A DNA stretch of 64,000 nucleotides from NCBI RefSeq assembly GCF_900112025.1, contig NZ_FOKL01000011.1, positions 141,901 to 205,900 of the forward strand, given 5' to 3'. Each line of letters begins with the position of its first letter. Position 1 is the stretch's first letter. The stretch comes from Janthinobacterium sp. 344 (GTDB lineage Bacteria > Pseudomonadota > Gammaproteobacteria > Burkholderiales > Burkholderiaceae_D). Shown here piece by piece: positions 1 through 8,168 of this stretch. Both the position numbers and the translations under genes were made by a program. Below the pieces are notes generated by a model. It saw nothing but the letters and a program-made list of their open reading frames with translations. It was not told the DNA's origin and made no database searches.

Positions 1-902
1 ATTCGGCCACCCTGTTCCATGGCGTGTTCATCAATGCCAGCGCCTTCCAGGATCTGCGGCAAAGGGAAAAACGCGGCTTTTATATCGGCCTGAGCATGGC
101 GTTCGACAACAATATCGCCCTGAGCGCCAATACCAGCCGGCAAAATGATGCCGACAGCCGCAGTGTCTCCGCCCAGCAAAGCGCGGACTTTGGCGGCGGT
201 TTCGGCTGGGCCGTGCAGTCGGGCACCTCGGGCGGCTCCGCGTATCGCCAGGGGCAGGTCGATTACCTGGGCAACGTCGGCCGCGTCACGGCGCGCGTGC
301 AGACGAATGCCATGAGCAACGCCGGCTCGCTCGGCGCCGCTGGCGCGCTGGTGCTGATGGATGGCCACGTGGCCGCCGCGCGCCAGGTGGGCAATGGCTT
401 TGCGCTGGTGTCGACGGGCGGCGTGGCGGACGTGCCCGTGCTGCATGAAAACCGCCAGATCGGCGTGACGGGCGGCAGCGGCTATCTGCTGGTGCCGAAC
501 CTGAATCCGTATGGCAATAACCAGATCAGCATCGGTACCGACGAGCTGGATGTGGATGCGCGCGTGCCCGTGACCAATATCAACGTGGTGCCGCGCAGCC
601 TGTCCGGCGTGCTGGCCGCGTTTCCCGTCGAGCGCTACAGCGCCGCCACCATCATCGTGCAGGGCGCCGACGGCAAGCCGCTGGCGACGGGCTTGCCCGT
701 GCTGCACGTGCAAAGCGGCAAGCGCACGGTGGTGGGCTTCGACGGCCTGACCTTTGTCGACGAGCTGAGCGCGGAAAACGAGTTGCGCATCGGCGACAGC
801 GACAGCCAGTGCTCCGTGCGCTTTGCGTATGCGCGCCCGGCAGGCGGCGGCTTGCCCATGCTGGGCCCGTTGACCTGCGTGGCCGCGGGGGGAGGGCGAT
901 AA
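1..902 (+). CDS. fimbrial outer membrane usher protein (C-terminal part)
   Basis: The reading frame is open from the window edge (first full codon at 3) to the TAA at 900-902, so only the last 300 residues are present. Ushers of the PapC/FimD family form the outer membrane pore that assembles chaperone-usher pili. The fragment has the glycine- and serine-rich beta-barrel style (FINASAF, several QSG/TSGG stretches) and then a plug-distal C-terminal domain around residues 190-300 (VPVTNINVVPRSLSGVLAAF, and two late cysteines, C in SQCSVRF and in PLTC). It overlaps the next gene by one base (TAATG), so the two are translationally coupled. The neighbour has spore coat U domains, which identifies this as a CsuD-like usher of a secreted-pilus locus. 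Function is inferred from the family and context. Confidence 0.85.
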   Translation, partial: SATLFHGVFINASAFQDLRQREKRGFYIGLSMAFDNNIALSANTSRQNDADSRSVSAQQSADFGGGFGWAVQSGTSGGSAYRQGQVDYLGNVGRVTARVQTNAMSNAGSLGAAGALVLMDGHVAAARQVGNGFALVSTGGVADVPVLHENRQIGVTGGSGYLLVPNLNPYGNNQISIGTDELDVDARVPVTNINVVPRSLSGVLAAFPVERYSAATIIVQGADGKPLATGLPVLHVQSGKRTVVGFDGLTFVDELSAENELRIGDSDSQCSVRFAYARPAGGGLPMLGPLTCVAAGGGR

Positions 903-1903
903 TGCGCCGCCTGCTGCTGTGTCTGATCGTCCTGCTCGGTTGCGCCAGTGGCGCGGCGCGGGCCGACACGTGCACGGTGAGCATGACCAACATCGATTTC
1001 GGCAACATCAGCCCCATTTCCGGCACCGATTACACGGCGCAGGCAACGGGGACCTTCAGCTGCCTGTTTTCCTCGCTGAACCTGGGGCAATTGCTCACGC
1101 CGAATGCGCAGGTCTGCATTTCGCTGGGCGTGGACGGCAATTCCACCACGGCCACGCCGCGCAAGCTGGCCAACGGCACCAGCCGCATGGAATACAACGT
1201 GTACGTGGATAGTAGCTACGCGCCGGCGAAGATCTGGGGCGGCACCGCCGTCACGGGCGCGCCGTCGACCTTCGCGCTGACCCTGTCGGCCGGCTTGCTG
1301 GCTCCGCCCGGCACCTATTCCATGAACTTTACCGTGTACGCCAAGATCCCGGCCGGCACGGCGCTGGCGGCCGTGCCGACGGTGGCCAATGCCAACACGG
1401 TGTACAACGCCAGCTTCGCCGGCCTGGGCACCTACACCTACACCACGTATGGCCTGATCAACCTGTTCGGCTGCACCGTCAACAGCGGCAGCTTCGGCTT
1501 TACCGTCAAGGCCACGGCCGTCAACGACTGCACCATCACGGCCACGCCGATGGCGTTCGCCAACGCCAGCATCCTGACGGGCAATTTGCGCAGCACCAGC
1601 ACCCTGTCCGTGCGCTGCGTGAACAACAACGCGTATCAGATCGCGCTCAACGGCGGCACCGTGGCGGCCAATGTGGCAGGCCGGAAAATGAAAAATGCGG
1701 CAACGACGGAAACCATCGGCTATCGGCTGTCGGCCACCCTGGACGGGGCCCTGTGGGGCGACGGCACGGCAGGCACCAGCATGGTGACGGGGACGGGGAC
1801 GGGCGCCAGCGCGCCGGTGACGATCTTTGGCCGGGTGCCGGCACAGACGTCGCCGTCGCCCGGCGACTACAAGGATACGGTGACGGCGACGATTTATTTT
1901 TAG
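902..1903 (+). CDS. spore coat U domain pilin/adhesin (two SCPU domains)
   Basis: This 333-residue secreted protein is likely the tip adhesin or a pilin of a CsuE-like archaic chaperone-usher pilus. The signal peptide MRRLLLCLIVLLGCASGAARA is followed by two related beta-sandwich domains, about residues 22-190 and 195-333. Each starts with a TCTVSMTNIDFG- or CTVNSGSFGF-like strand and holds paired cysteines (C-x-V...FSC; DCTITATPM...RCVNNNAYQIALNGG). The last residues, DTVTATIYF, are the typical C-terminal donor strand. The ATG at 902 overlaps the usher stop; a longer in-frame reading from 809 would lie inside the usher and would lack a signal peptide at its start. The stop overlaps the stop of the opposite-strand gene at 1900 by three bases. 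Confidence 0.88.
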   Translation: MRRLLLCLIVLLGCASGAARADTCTVSMTNIDFGNISPISGTDYTAQATGTFSCLFSSLNLGQLLTPNAQVCISLGVDGNSTTATPRKLANGTSRMEYNVYVDSSYAPAKIWGGTAVTGAPSTFALTLSAGLLAPPGTYSMNFTVYAKIPAGTALAAVPTVANANTVYNASFAGLGTYTYTTYGLINLFGCTVNSGSFGFTVKATAVNDCTITATPMAFANASILTGNLRSTSTLSVRCVNNNAYQIALNGGTVAANVAGRKMKNAATTETIGYRLSATLDGALWGDGTAGTSMVTGTGTGASAPVTIFGRVPAQTSPSPGDYKDTVTATIYF

Positions 1904-2136
1904 AAGGTAACGGTAACGAGGCCGGCGCCCGACGGCGTGGCTTGCTGCAGCAGCTGGTAGGGCGTGTTGTGGCGGCAGTGCACCTGCGCCAGCGCGCGCT
2001 GCGTGCTGACGCTGCAGACGTCGTGGATGACGAGCGTGGCCTGGAACGATGCGGAAGAGACGGTACCGGCGGTGGTGGTCTGGCAAAGCGTGAGGGCGAA
2101 CAGGGCGGGCAGTACGGCAAGCTTCAAAGGAGTCAT
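1900..2136 (-). CDS. small secreted SCPU-like protein
   Basis: This 78-residue protein has a clear signal peptide (MTPLKLAVLPALFALTLC...TAG). The mature part has SCPU-like features: SFQATLVIHDVCSVST near the start, one further cysteine, and GLVTVTF at the end. Spore coat U domains are normally about 140 residues, so this is half-sized: either a shortened subunit or a decayed copy. The frame stays open upstream to 2280, but the ATG at 2136 directly precedes the signal peptide. It converges on the large SCPU gene with overlapping stop codons (TAA read from 1902 down to 1900, TAG at 1901-1903). Pilus involvement is inferred from location and weak similarity. Confidence 0.6.
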   Translation of the reverse strand: MTPLKLAVLPALFALTLCQTTTAGTVSSASFQATLVIHDVCSVSTQRALAQVHCRHNTPYQLLQQATPSGAGLVTVTF

Positions 2137-2389
2137 CGTGAACGCATCTGGCAAAGAACGGGCGTGGTCAGCAACGCCGCATGGCATGGCTGACACCGTT
2201 TTTCGCACCGGGATTGGGGGAACTGAACGAACCATGATTGTACTTGAACAAGAAAAGTGTGAGTTTGTGTGTATTTTCAAGCCGCCATCATGGGGCGAGC
2301 GAAGCTTTCGATTTGATAGTAACTGATGTTTCTGTTGTGCAACTGAATTTTTTTCGATTGTTGTCTTGAATCAACGTGAGGAGATGGTC

Positions 2390-2947
2390 ATGAAACATAC
2401 CAACTTTAATAATTTGCCTTGCCCGATCGCTCGCAGCCTGGGCAAGGTGGGCGAATGGTGGAGCATCCTCATCCTGCGCGAAGCGTTTTATGGCAAGACG
2501 CGCTTCGACGAATTTGAAAAAAGCCTGAAGATCGCGCCCACCATCCTCACGCGCCGGCTGGCCGACCTGGTGGAAGGGGGCCTCATGACGCGCCGCCTGT
2601 ACTGCGCCAAGCCGCCGCGCTACGACTACGTGCTGACCAAGTCCGGGCGCGCCTTCAAGCCCGTGCTGCTGGCCTTTATCGCCTGGGGCAACGAGAACTT
2701 CGCGCCCGAAGGCGCCAGCCTCGTCATCGCCAGCCGCGACACGGGCCTGGCCGCCGACCCGGTGCTGGTCGATGCCACGACAGGCTTGCCCATCAATGAC
2801 GAGTACTACGCGTTCGCGCCGGGGCCGGCCGCCAGCGACAGCATGCGCAGCATCATCCTCGACGCGGAAAAAAGCAGCGGCATCGCGCCCAAGCCGAAGG
2901 CGCCGGCCGCCAACCGGGGCTGGGTGGCGGAAGGCCACCTGGCCTGA
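2390..2947 (+). CDS. HxlR family winged-helix transcriptional regulator
   Basis: This is a 185-residue MarR/HxlR-type repressor or activator. The HxlR core is plain in the first 100 residues: CPIARSLGKVGEWWSILILR, then FYGKTRFDEFEKSLKIAPTI, then LTRRLADLVEGGLMTRRLY and the wing YVLTKSGRAF. The first cysteine (CPI) is the conserved one that in some HxlR proteins senses electrophiles or oxidants. The 70-residue tail after the wing is longer than in minimal HxlR proteins. The ATG at 2390 is preceded by GAGGAG at 2378-2383 with six-base spacing; an ATG at 2384 is also possible. No target is evident: the upstream gene is divergent and the downstream one encodes an unrelated lipoprotein. Confidence 0.9.
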   Translation: MKHTNFNNLPCPIARSLGKVGEWWSILILREAFYGKTRFDEFEKSLKIAPTILTRRLADLVEGGLMTRRLYCAKPPRYDYVLTKSGRAFKPVLLAFIAWGNENFAPEGASLVIASRDTGLAADPVLVDATTGLPINDEYYAFAPGPAASDSMRSIILDAEKSSGIAPKPKAPAANRGWVAEGHLA

Positions 2948-3100
2948 AGCGGGGCTGGCGTGCGTCAAGTTTGGCGCAGAGCAAGACGGACGGCACGGCA
3001 TGGCGTTACTGTCGCACTCAGCAACACAAGTGCGGCGTAGTCCCGGCTGAGCGGGGCATGGCGCCATCCGTGATCCGATGTCCGTTGAAGGAGACCTGCG

Positions 3101-3541
3101 ATGAGTGCATTGCAACGACATGCTTGCCGCGCCGCCACGGTGCTGGCGCTGGCGGCCCTGCTGGGCGCCTGTTCCCATGGGCCGCATCACCCGGGCGACC
3201 ATGACGTCACCCTGACGGGGGCGCAGGAAGTGCCGGCCAATACCAGCACGGCCAGTGGCAGCAGCAATATCCGCGTGGCGCCAGACCGCAGCGTCACCGG
3301 CGGCGTGCGTTACACGGGCCTGGTCGCCACCGTGGCGCACATCCATGAAGCGCCCGTCGGCGCCAACGGCCCCGTCATCGTGCCGCTGGTGCAGACCGCT
3401 GCGGGCATGTTTGCCGTGCCCGCCGGCACCGTGCTCACGCCGCCCCAGTATGCGAGCTACCAGGCCGGCAATCTGTACGTGAACGTGCATAGCGCCGCCT
3501 ATCCGGCCGGCGAGATCCGCGCCCAGCTCAAGCCGAAGTAA
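3101..3541 (+). CDS. CHRD domain lipoprotein
   Basis: This 146-residue protein has a lipoprotein signal with the lipobox LLGAC at residues 20-24, so it is probably anchored in a membrane facing the periplasm or surface. The rest is one CHRD domain: DVTLTGAQEVPANTSTASGS, then TGLVATVAHIHEAPVGANGP, and the closing LYVNVHSAAYPAGEIRAQL. CHRD domains occur in animal chordin and in many bacterial secreted proteins; their role in bacteria is not defined. The start is supported by AAGGAGACCTGCG just before the ATG. It stands alone and is followed by a strong terminator at 3571. Confidence 0.88.
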   Translation: MSALQRHACRAATVLALAALLGACSHGPHHPGDHDVTLTGAQEVPANTSTASGSSNIRVAPDRSVTGGVRYTGLVATVAHIHEAPVGANGPVIVPLVQTAAGMFAVPAGTVLTPPQYASYQAGNLYVNVHSAAYPAGEIRAQLKPK

Positions 3542-3570
3542 GCAGTCCCGTTTTCTCCGAAACCTCCTTG

Positions 3571-3593
3571 GGCCGCGCGAGCGGCCTTTTTTT
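3571..3593 (+). terminator. rho-independent terminator after the CHRD lipoprotein gene
   Basis: GGCCGC-GCGA-GCGGCC forms a six-pair GC stem with a four-base loop and is followed by seven T. It lies 30 bases after the lipoprotein stop. Confidence 0.9.
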
Positions 3594-3636
3594 GCGCCCG
3601 GCGGATGGCGCGCGCGGCGCGCTACAATGGCGCCCC

Positions 3637-4590
3637 ATGCTGACCATCCTTGCCATCACCTTTCCCTTCTTCGCCCTGGTGCTGTGCGGCTACCTGGCCG
3701 TGCGGCGCAACTTGTTGCCGCTGGCCGCCATCGGCGGCTTGAACAGTTTCGTGCTGTACTTCGCGCTGCCGTGCATGCTGTACCGCTTCGGCGCCGCCAC
3801 GCCCATCGCGCAGCTGCTCGACGCCAGCGTCTTCGGCGTGTATCTGCTGTGCGCCCTGATCATGGTCGGCGTCACCACGGCGATGACCCTCAGCCACCGC
3901 ATCGACTGGAACAACGCGGCCTTCGGCGCGCTGGTGGCGGCGTTCCCGAACACGGGCTTCATGGGCGTGCCGCTGCTGCTGACCTTGCTCGGCCCCCGTT
4001 CGTCCGGCCCCGTCATCGTCACCATCGTCGTCGACATGCTCATTACCAGTTCGCTGTGCATCGCCCTGTCGCGCATCGGCAGCGGCGGCGCGCACGGCGG
4101 CCGCGCCGCCGTCGTCAACGCGATAAAGGGCATGGCGGGCAACCCGATGCCGTGGGCCATCGTGCTGGGCGCCGTGTCGTCGTGGCTGGAGCTGGCCTTG
4201 CCCAAGCCCTTGATGCAGACGGTGGGCCTGCTGGCCGATGCCGCCTCGCCCGTGGCCCTGTTTACCATCGGCGCCGTGCTGGCCCGTTCGCAGATGAGCA
4301 CGAGCGACCCGGCGCCGCTGGGGGAATATGTGCCGGTGGCGCTGAAAAAGCTGCTGCTGCACCCGCTGCTGGTGTGGGGCATGGGCCACGCGGCCATCGC
4401 GCTGGGCGCGCCGCTCGACCCGTTCGCGCTGACCTGCATGGTGCTGGTGGCGTGCCTGCCCAGCGCCAGCAACGTCACCCTGCTGTCCGAGCGCTTCGGG
4501 GCAAATACGGCGCGCATCGCCCGCATCATTTTAGTGTCGACGGCGCTGTCGTTTTTGACGTTTTCGGCGGCCGTCAGCTGGCTGGCGTGA
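3637..4590 (+). CDS. AEC family (auxin efflux carrier-like) transporter
   Basis: This is a 317-residue inner membrane protein with about ten hydrophobic segments, matching the AEC/YfdV family of anion or malonate/malate-type secondary transporters. Family marks include LPCMLYRFGA near residue 45, the NTGFMGVPLLL motif near 105-115, and the second-half signature LPSASNVTLLSERFGANTAR near 285. The ATG at 3637 gives an immediate transmembrane segment (MLTILAITFPFFALVLCGY); the frame stays open further upstream but without hydrophobic sequence. The substrate cannot be told from sequence. Its last 27 codons form the first copy of a 143-bp tandem repeat array continuing to 4876. Confidence 0.87.
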   Translation: MLTILAITFPFFALVLCGYLAVRRNLLPLAAIGGLNSFVLYFALPCMLYRFGAATPIAQLLDASVFGVYLLCALIMVGVTTAMTLSHRIDWNNAAFGALVAAFPNTGFMGVPLLLTLLGPRSSGPVIVTIVVDMLITSSLCIALSRIGSGGAHGGRAAVVNAIKGMAGNPMPWAIVLGAVSSWLELALPKPLMQTVGLLADAASPVALFTIGAVLARSQMSTSDPAPLGEYVPVALKKLLLHPLLVWGMGHAAIALGAPLDPFALTCMVLVACLPSASNVTLLSERFGANTARIARIILVSTALSFLTFSAAVSWLA

Positions 4591-4876
4591 GGGGACACTC
4601 AACGTCCCGGGGCGCGCCCCGCGCCTTGCGCATCATCGGGAGCACAGCGACGGCGCGCATCGCCCGCATCATCCTCGTCTCGACGGCGCTGTCGTTTTTG
4701 ACGTTTTCAGCGGCCGTCAGCTGGCTGGCGTGAGGGGACACTCAACGTCCCGGGGCGCGCCCCGCGCCTTGCGCATCATCGGGAGCACAGCGACGGCGCG
4801 CATCGCCCGCATCATCCTCGTCTCGACGGCGCTGTCGTTTTTGACATTTTCAGCGGCCGTCAGCTGGCTGGCGTGA
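4507..4876. repeat. 143-bp tandem repeat array (2.6 copies) built from the end of the AEC gene
   Basis: Copies start at about 4507, 4650 and 4793 (CGCGCAT landmarks at 4511, 4654 and 4797, so the period is exactly 143). Each unit has the last 27 codons of the AEC transporter followed by about 64 bases of spacer that include the perfect palindrome CGGGGCGCGCCCCG. The third copy stops after the AEC stop codon, where it meets the end of the opposite-strand paiB gene. The period is not a multiple of three, so copies 2 and 3 are not a continuation of the AEC protein. No gene lies between 4591 and 4859. Confidence 0.95.
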
Positions 4877-5513
4877 CGTTGGCGGCGATCAGCGCGCCCA
4901 GCGCCCGCGCCGCGCCGGGCTGCTCGTCCAGCGCCAGGCCGTGCGCCATGCTGGCCTGGTCCTGCATGCTGCGGTTCTGCCCCAGCTTCCATTTTCCCGT
5001 GAGGCGCGTGAGGGGAATTTCGATGCCGACGATGGCTTTCAGCATGTTGTCGATATAGTCGGCCGGCGCGTCGGCCACCTGCCACGGCGCGGCTTGATCT
5101 GCCTCATGGCGCGCCGTCAGCCGCTCCACCAGCCCCCGCAGCCACGCCGCATCGTCGATGGCGCGCAGGGGGCCGTGCGCATGCACGACGGCGTAGTTGA
5201 AGGTGGGGACTTCCTTGCCGCTGCGCTGCTTCTCCGCATACCAGGCGGGCGTGATGTAGGCGTGCGGCCCCTGGAAAATCACCAGTGCGTCATCGCTGCC
5301 GCCGGCCGCGCGCCACAGCGGGTTGGCGCGCGCCACGTGGGCGCGCAGGATGCCGAACGGGGCGTCAAGCGTGGGCGCGGCGATCTCGAACGGCAGATGG
5401 TCGGCGCACAGGCCATCCTGGCCGTGGCGCACCAGCGCGCCCAGCGGATGGGCGGCCATCAGGCCATGCAGCACCGCGAGGCGCTCTTCGCGGAAGGTGG
5501 CGGGCGTGTACAT
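4860..5513 (-). CDS. FMN-binding negative transcriptional regulator, PaiB family
   Basis: This 217-residue protein matches the PaiB family (FMN-binding split barrel). It shows MYTPATFREERLAVLHGLM at the start, HLPFEI, GILRAHVARANPLWRA, the family-typical PHAYITPAWYAEK...VPTFNYAVVHAHG, and the late LTGKWKLGQNRSMQD motif. PaiB proteins bind FMN; some reduce protease and sporulation gene expression in Bacillus, but in proteobacteria their role is unclear. It directly abuts osmC upstream (its ATG at 5511-5513, the osmC stop at 5514-5516), forming a two-gene operon divergent from the MocR regulator at 6083. Its last codons lie in the final copy of the 143-bp repeat. Confidence 0.9.
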   Translation of the reverse strand: MYTPATFREERLAVLHGLMAAHPLGALVRHGQDGLCADHLPFEIAAPTLDAPFGILRAHVARANPLWRAAGGSDDALVIFQGPHAYITPAWYAEKQRSGKEVPTFNYAVVHAHGPLRAIDDAAWLRGLVERLTARHEADQAAPWQVADAPADYIDNMLKAIVGIEIPLTRLTGKWKLGQNRSMQDQASMAHGLALDEQPGAARALGALIAANVTPAS

Positions 5514-5975
5514 TCAGTGGGCTCCTTGCACGACGACGTCGGCCGTCAGCGAATTGGCGATATAGCAGCGCGCGTGCGCGTCGTGGTGCAGGGCGGCCAG
5601 CGCCTCGGGCGAGGGCGGCGTTCCCGCAAACGCGATGCGCGGGCGCAGCACGATGCGCGTCATGGCCAGGCGGCCTTGTGCATTCTTGCCCAGTTCGCCG
5701 ACGGCCTCGTCGCGGTAGTCATCGATGACGTAGCCGCGCTGCGCCGCCAGCGACAGGAAGAACAGCATGTGGCAGCTGGACGTGGCGGCCACCAGTGCCT
5801 CTTCCGGATCGACGTTGGCGGCCACCGACATGGGCAGCGGCACGGACAATGGCGACGACGAGGCGGGCACCGTCAGGCCGCCGTCGAATTGCCAGGCGTG
5901 GCCGCGGCTGTAGCGCTGGCCCGTGAAATCCTGGCCGTCGCGCTGCCAGGCCACGGTGGCGAAAAACTGCTGCAT
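5514..5975 (-). CDS. OsmC family peroxiredoxin-like protein
   Basis: This 153-residue protein has the OsmC/Ohr fold markers: an N-terminal beta region (GQDFTGQRYSRGHAWQFDGG), DPEEALVAATSSCHMLFFLSLA with the first redox cysteine, and a second conserved cysteine in HARCYIANS. OsmC and Ohr proteins reduce organic hydroperoxides in the cytoplasm using these two cysteines. The pairing with paiB and the divergent MocR regulator suggests a small stress or vitamin-B6/flavin-linked unit; that link is inference. The ATG at 5973-5975 leaves 107 bases to the divergent MocR start, enough for two promoters. Confidence 0.9.
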   Translation of the reverse strand: MQQFFATVAWQRDGQDFTGQRYSRGHAWQFDGGLTVPASSSPLSVPLPMSVAANVDPEEALVAATSSCHMLFFLSLAAQRGYVIDDYRDEAVGELGKNAQGRLAMTRIVLRPRIAFAGTPPSPEALAALHHDAHARCYIANSLTADVVVQGAH

Positions 5976-6082
5976 GCGGGCTCCATGATGGGGGGAATCG
6001 GATCACCATCTTAATCGCCATCTTGGCTATTTAAAACAGCCAATAAGTGCTATCTTGAGACTACCAATACAAGAGCTTTCCC

Positions 6083-7564
6083 ATGCCAGCTTCCCACGTC
6101 AACCAGATCCTCGTCGCCTTGCCGCTGCAGCGCGGTGCCAGCGAACCGCTGTTCCGCCAGCTGTATGGCGCCATCAAGGCGGCCATCCTCGATGGGCGCA
6201 TGAGTCCAGGCATGCGGCTGCCGCCCACGCGCGAGTTTTGCCGCCTGCTGGGCGTGTCGCGCCAGACCGTGCTCAATGCATATGCGCAGCTGGCGGCCGA
6301 AGGCTACCTCGATGGCGCCGTGGGGCGCGGCACCTTCATCAGCCGCGATGTTCCCCTGTCCGCACCGCCCGCCGCCGGCGCGCCCGGCTTGCTGCGGCCC
6401 CTGTCCGTGCGCGGGCAGGGCGTGGTGGCGGCCATGCGGCAGGTGGCGTTTCACCGGGGACCGCTGCGCGCCTTCCGCGTCGGCATGCCGCGCATCGACC
6501 ATTTTCCGTTCGACGTGTGGAACCGCCTGGAAGCGCGGCGCTGGCGCCGCCCCGACCACCAGTTCGGCTACAGCGACCCGGCCGGTTATCTGCCGCTGCG
6601 CGAGCTGCTGTGCGTGTACCTGAAGGCCTCGCGCGGCATCCACTGCACGCCGCGGCAGATCGTCATCACCTCCGGCTCGCAGCAGGCGCTGTTCCTGCTC
6701 TCGACCATTTTGCTGGCGCCGGGCGATTCGGCCTGGATGGAGTCGCCCGGCTACCGGGGCGCCAGCGGCCCCCTGCGCGCGGCTGGCGCCAAGGTCTTTC
6801 CCGTGCCCGTCGATGCGCAGGGGCTGGACGTGGCCTACGGCGTGGCGCACTGCCCGCAGGCGAAGCTGGCCTACGTGACGCCGTCGCACCAGATGCCGCT
6901 GGGCGTGAGCATGAGCCTGCCGCGCCGCCTGGCGTTGCTGGCCTGGGCCGCGCGCAACAAGGCATGGGTGGTGGAAGACGATTACGACAGCGAATACCGC
7001 TACACGGGCGCGCCGCTGGCCTCCCTGCAAAGCCTGGACCGCGACGGTTGCGTGGTCTACGTGGGCACCCTGTCGAAAGTGCTGTTCCCGGGCCTGCGCC
7101 TGGGCTACATGGTGGCGCCGCCCGCGCTGGCCGAGGCGCTGGTGCAGGCCAAGGCCGTGATGGACCGGCATACGGCCATCGTGCCGCAGATGGCGCTGGC
7201 CGACTTCATCGCCGAGGGACACTTCGGCCGGCATATCCGCCGCACGCGCGACAGCAATGCCGAGCGGTGCGATGCGCTGGTGCGCGGCATCGCGCGCGAA
7301 CTCGATGACCAGCTGGCATGCGGCCCGGCCGACAGCGGCCTGGATCTGTGCGCGTATTTCCGCCGCGAGCATGATGAGGAAACGGTGTCGCGCGCGGGAC
7401 TGGAGCGCGGCATCGAACTGCGCCCGCTGGGCCACTATGCCGATCCGCTGGCGGGGCCGGCATGCATCGCGCCGCCGGGGCTGTTGCTGGGCTTTGCCGC
7501 CATTCCCCCTGCCGAGATGGCGCACGGCTTGCAGGAACTGGGGCGTATCCTGCGCGCCCGATAA
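6083..7564 (+). CDS. MocR/PdxR family PLP-dependent transcriptional regulator
   Basis: This 493-residue fusion protein has an N-terminal GntR-type winged helix (EPLFRQLYGAIKAAILDGRM, LPPTREFCRLLGVSRQTVLN, GYLDGAVGRGTFI; residues about 15-90) and a fold-type I aminotransferase domain (about 130-490). In the latter FGYSDPAGYLPLRELLCVYL, VITSGSQQALFLL and VVEDDYDSEYRYTG are visible. Lys332 in GTLSKVLFPGLRLGY is the expected Schiff-base lysine for pyridoxal phosphate. MocR proteins use this domain as a PLP or amino-compound sensor rather than an enzyme. Divergence from osmC-paiB makes that operon its most likely target, a common arrangement for MocR regulators. Confidence 0.92.
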   Translation: MPASHVNQILVALPLQRGASEPLFRQLYGAIKAAILDGRMSPGMRLPPTREFCRLLGVSRQTVLNAYAQLAAEGYLDGAVGRGTFISRDVPLSAPPAAGAPGLLRPLSVRGQGVVAAMRQVAFHRGPLRAFRVGMPRIDHFPFDVWNRLEARRWRRPDHQFGYSDPAGYLPLRELLCVYLKASRGIHCTPRQIVITSGSQQALFLLSTILLAPGDSAWMESPGYRGASGPLRAAGAKVFPVPVDAQGLDVAYGVAHCPQAKLAYVTPSHQMPLGVSMSLPRRLALLAWAARNKAWVVEDDYDSEYRYTGAPLASLQSLDRDGCVVYVGTLSKVLFPGLRLGYMVAPPALAEALVQAKAVMDRHTAIVPQMALADFIAEGHFGRHIRRTRDSNAERCDALVRGIARELDDQLACGPADSGLDLCAYFRREHDEETVSRAGLERGIELRPLGHYADPLAGPACIAPPGLLLGFAAIPPAEMAHGLQELGRILRAR

Positions 7565-7598
7565 ACTATACTGGCACTTGCCTGCACACGAAGACTCC

Positions 7599-8168
7599 AT
7601 GACCATGAATACGACCCGCTGCTCCTGGGCCAATCCGGCCAATCCCCGCTACCTTGACTACCACGATACGGAGTGGGGCGTGCCCTGCCACGACGAGCGG
7701 CGCCTGTTCGAGATGCTGAACCTGGAAGGGGCGCAGGCGGGCCTGAGCTGGGAAACCATCCTCAACAAGCGCGAGACCTACCGCGCCGCCTTCGACGGCT
7801 GGGATGCGGAAAAGATCGCCGCATACGGCCCGGAGAAGGTGGCGCAGCTGCTGGCGGACCCCGGCATCGTGCGCAACCGCCTGAAGGTGGCGGCCGCCAT
7901 CACGAATGCGCAAGCGTATCTGCGCCTGCGCGCGGAAGGGCAGACCCTGGACAGCTTCCTGTGGGCGTATGTCGATGGCCAGCCCATCGTCAACAGCTGG
8001 CAGCCGGGCGAATTCCCCGCCAAGACGGCCCTGTCGGACCGGCTGTCGAAAGACTTGCTCAAGCGGGGCTTCAAGTTTGTCGGCTCGACCATCATCTATG
8101 CCTATATGCAGGGCATCGGCATGGTCAACGACCACGCGCCCGCCTGCTTTTGCCGCGCGGGGCGATGA
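7599..8168 (+). CDS. tag: DNA-3-methyladenine glycosylase I
   Basis: This 189-residue protein removes 3-methyladenine from alkylated DNA as the first step of base excision repair. Family landmarks are all present: the zinc-binding N-terminus CSWAN with YLDYHDTEWGVP, the catalytic glutamate region EGAQAGLSWETILNKRE, and the C-terminal zinc residues in NDHAPACFCR. GFKFVGSTIIYAYMQGIGMV is the typical Tag signature. The ATG at 7599 was chosen because the family N-terminus begins a few residues before CSWAN; the frame remains open upstream inside the MocR gene. Its stop overlaps the ATG of mnmC (ATGATG at 8165), so the two are probably co-translated. Confidence 0.95.
   Translation: MTMNTTRCSWANPANPRYLDYHDTEWGVPCHDERRLFEMLNLEGAQAGLSWETILNKRETYRAAFDGWDAEKIAAYGPEKVAQLLADPGIVRNRLKVAAAITNAQAYLRLRAEGQTLDSFLWAYVDGQPIVNSWQPGEFPAKTALSDRLSKDLLKRGFKFVGSTIIYAYMQGIGMVNDHAPACFCRAGR

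Noticed and set aside
3627..4733. 368-codon alternative frame over the AEC gene ending with an AEC-like tail
   Set aside because: Only its last residues look like AEC, because the 143-bp repeat brings the tail into another frame. The main frame is a complete transporter.
4507..4876. Possible CRISPR array
   Set aside because: Units are long, directly adjacent and derived from a coding end; there are no short repeats with unique spacers and no cas genes.
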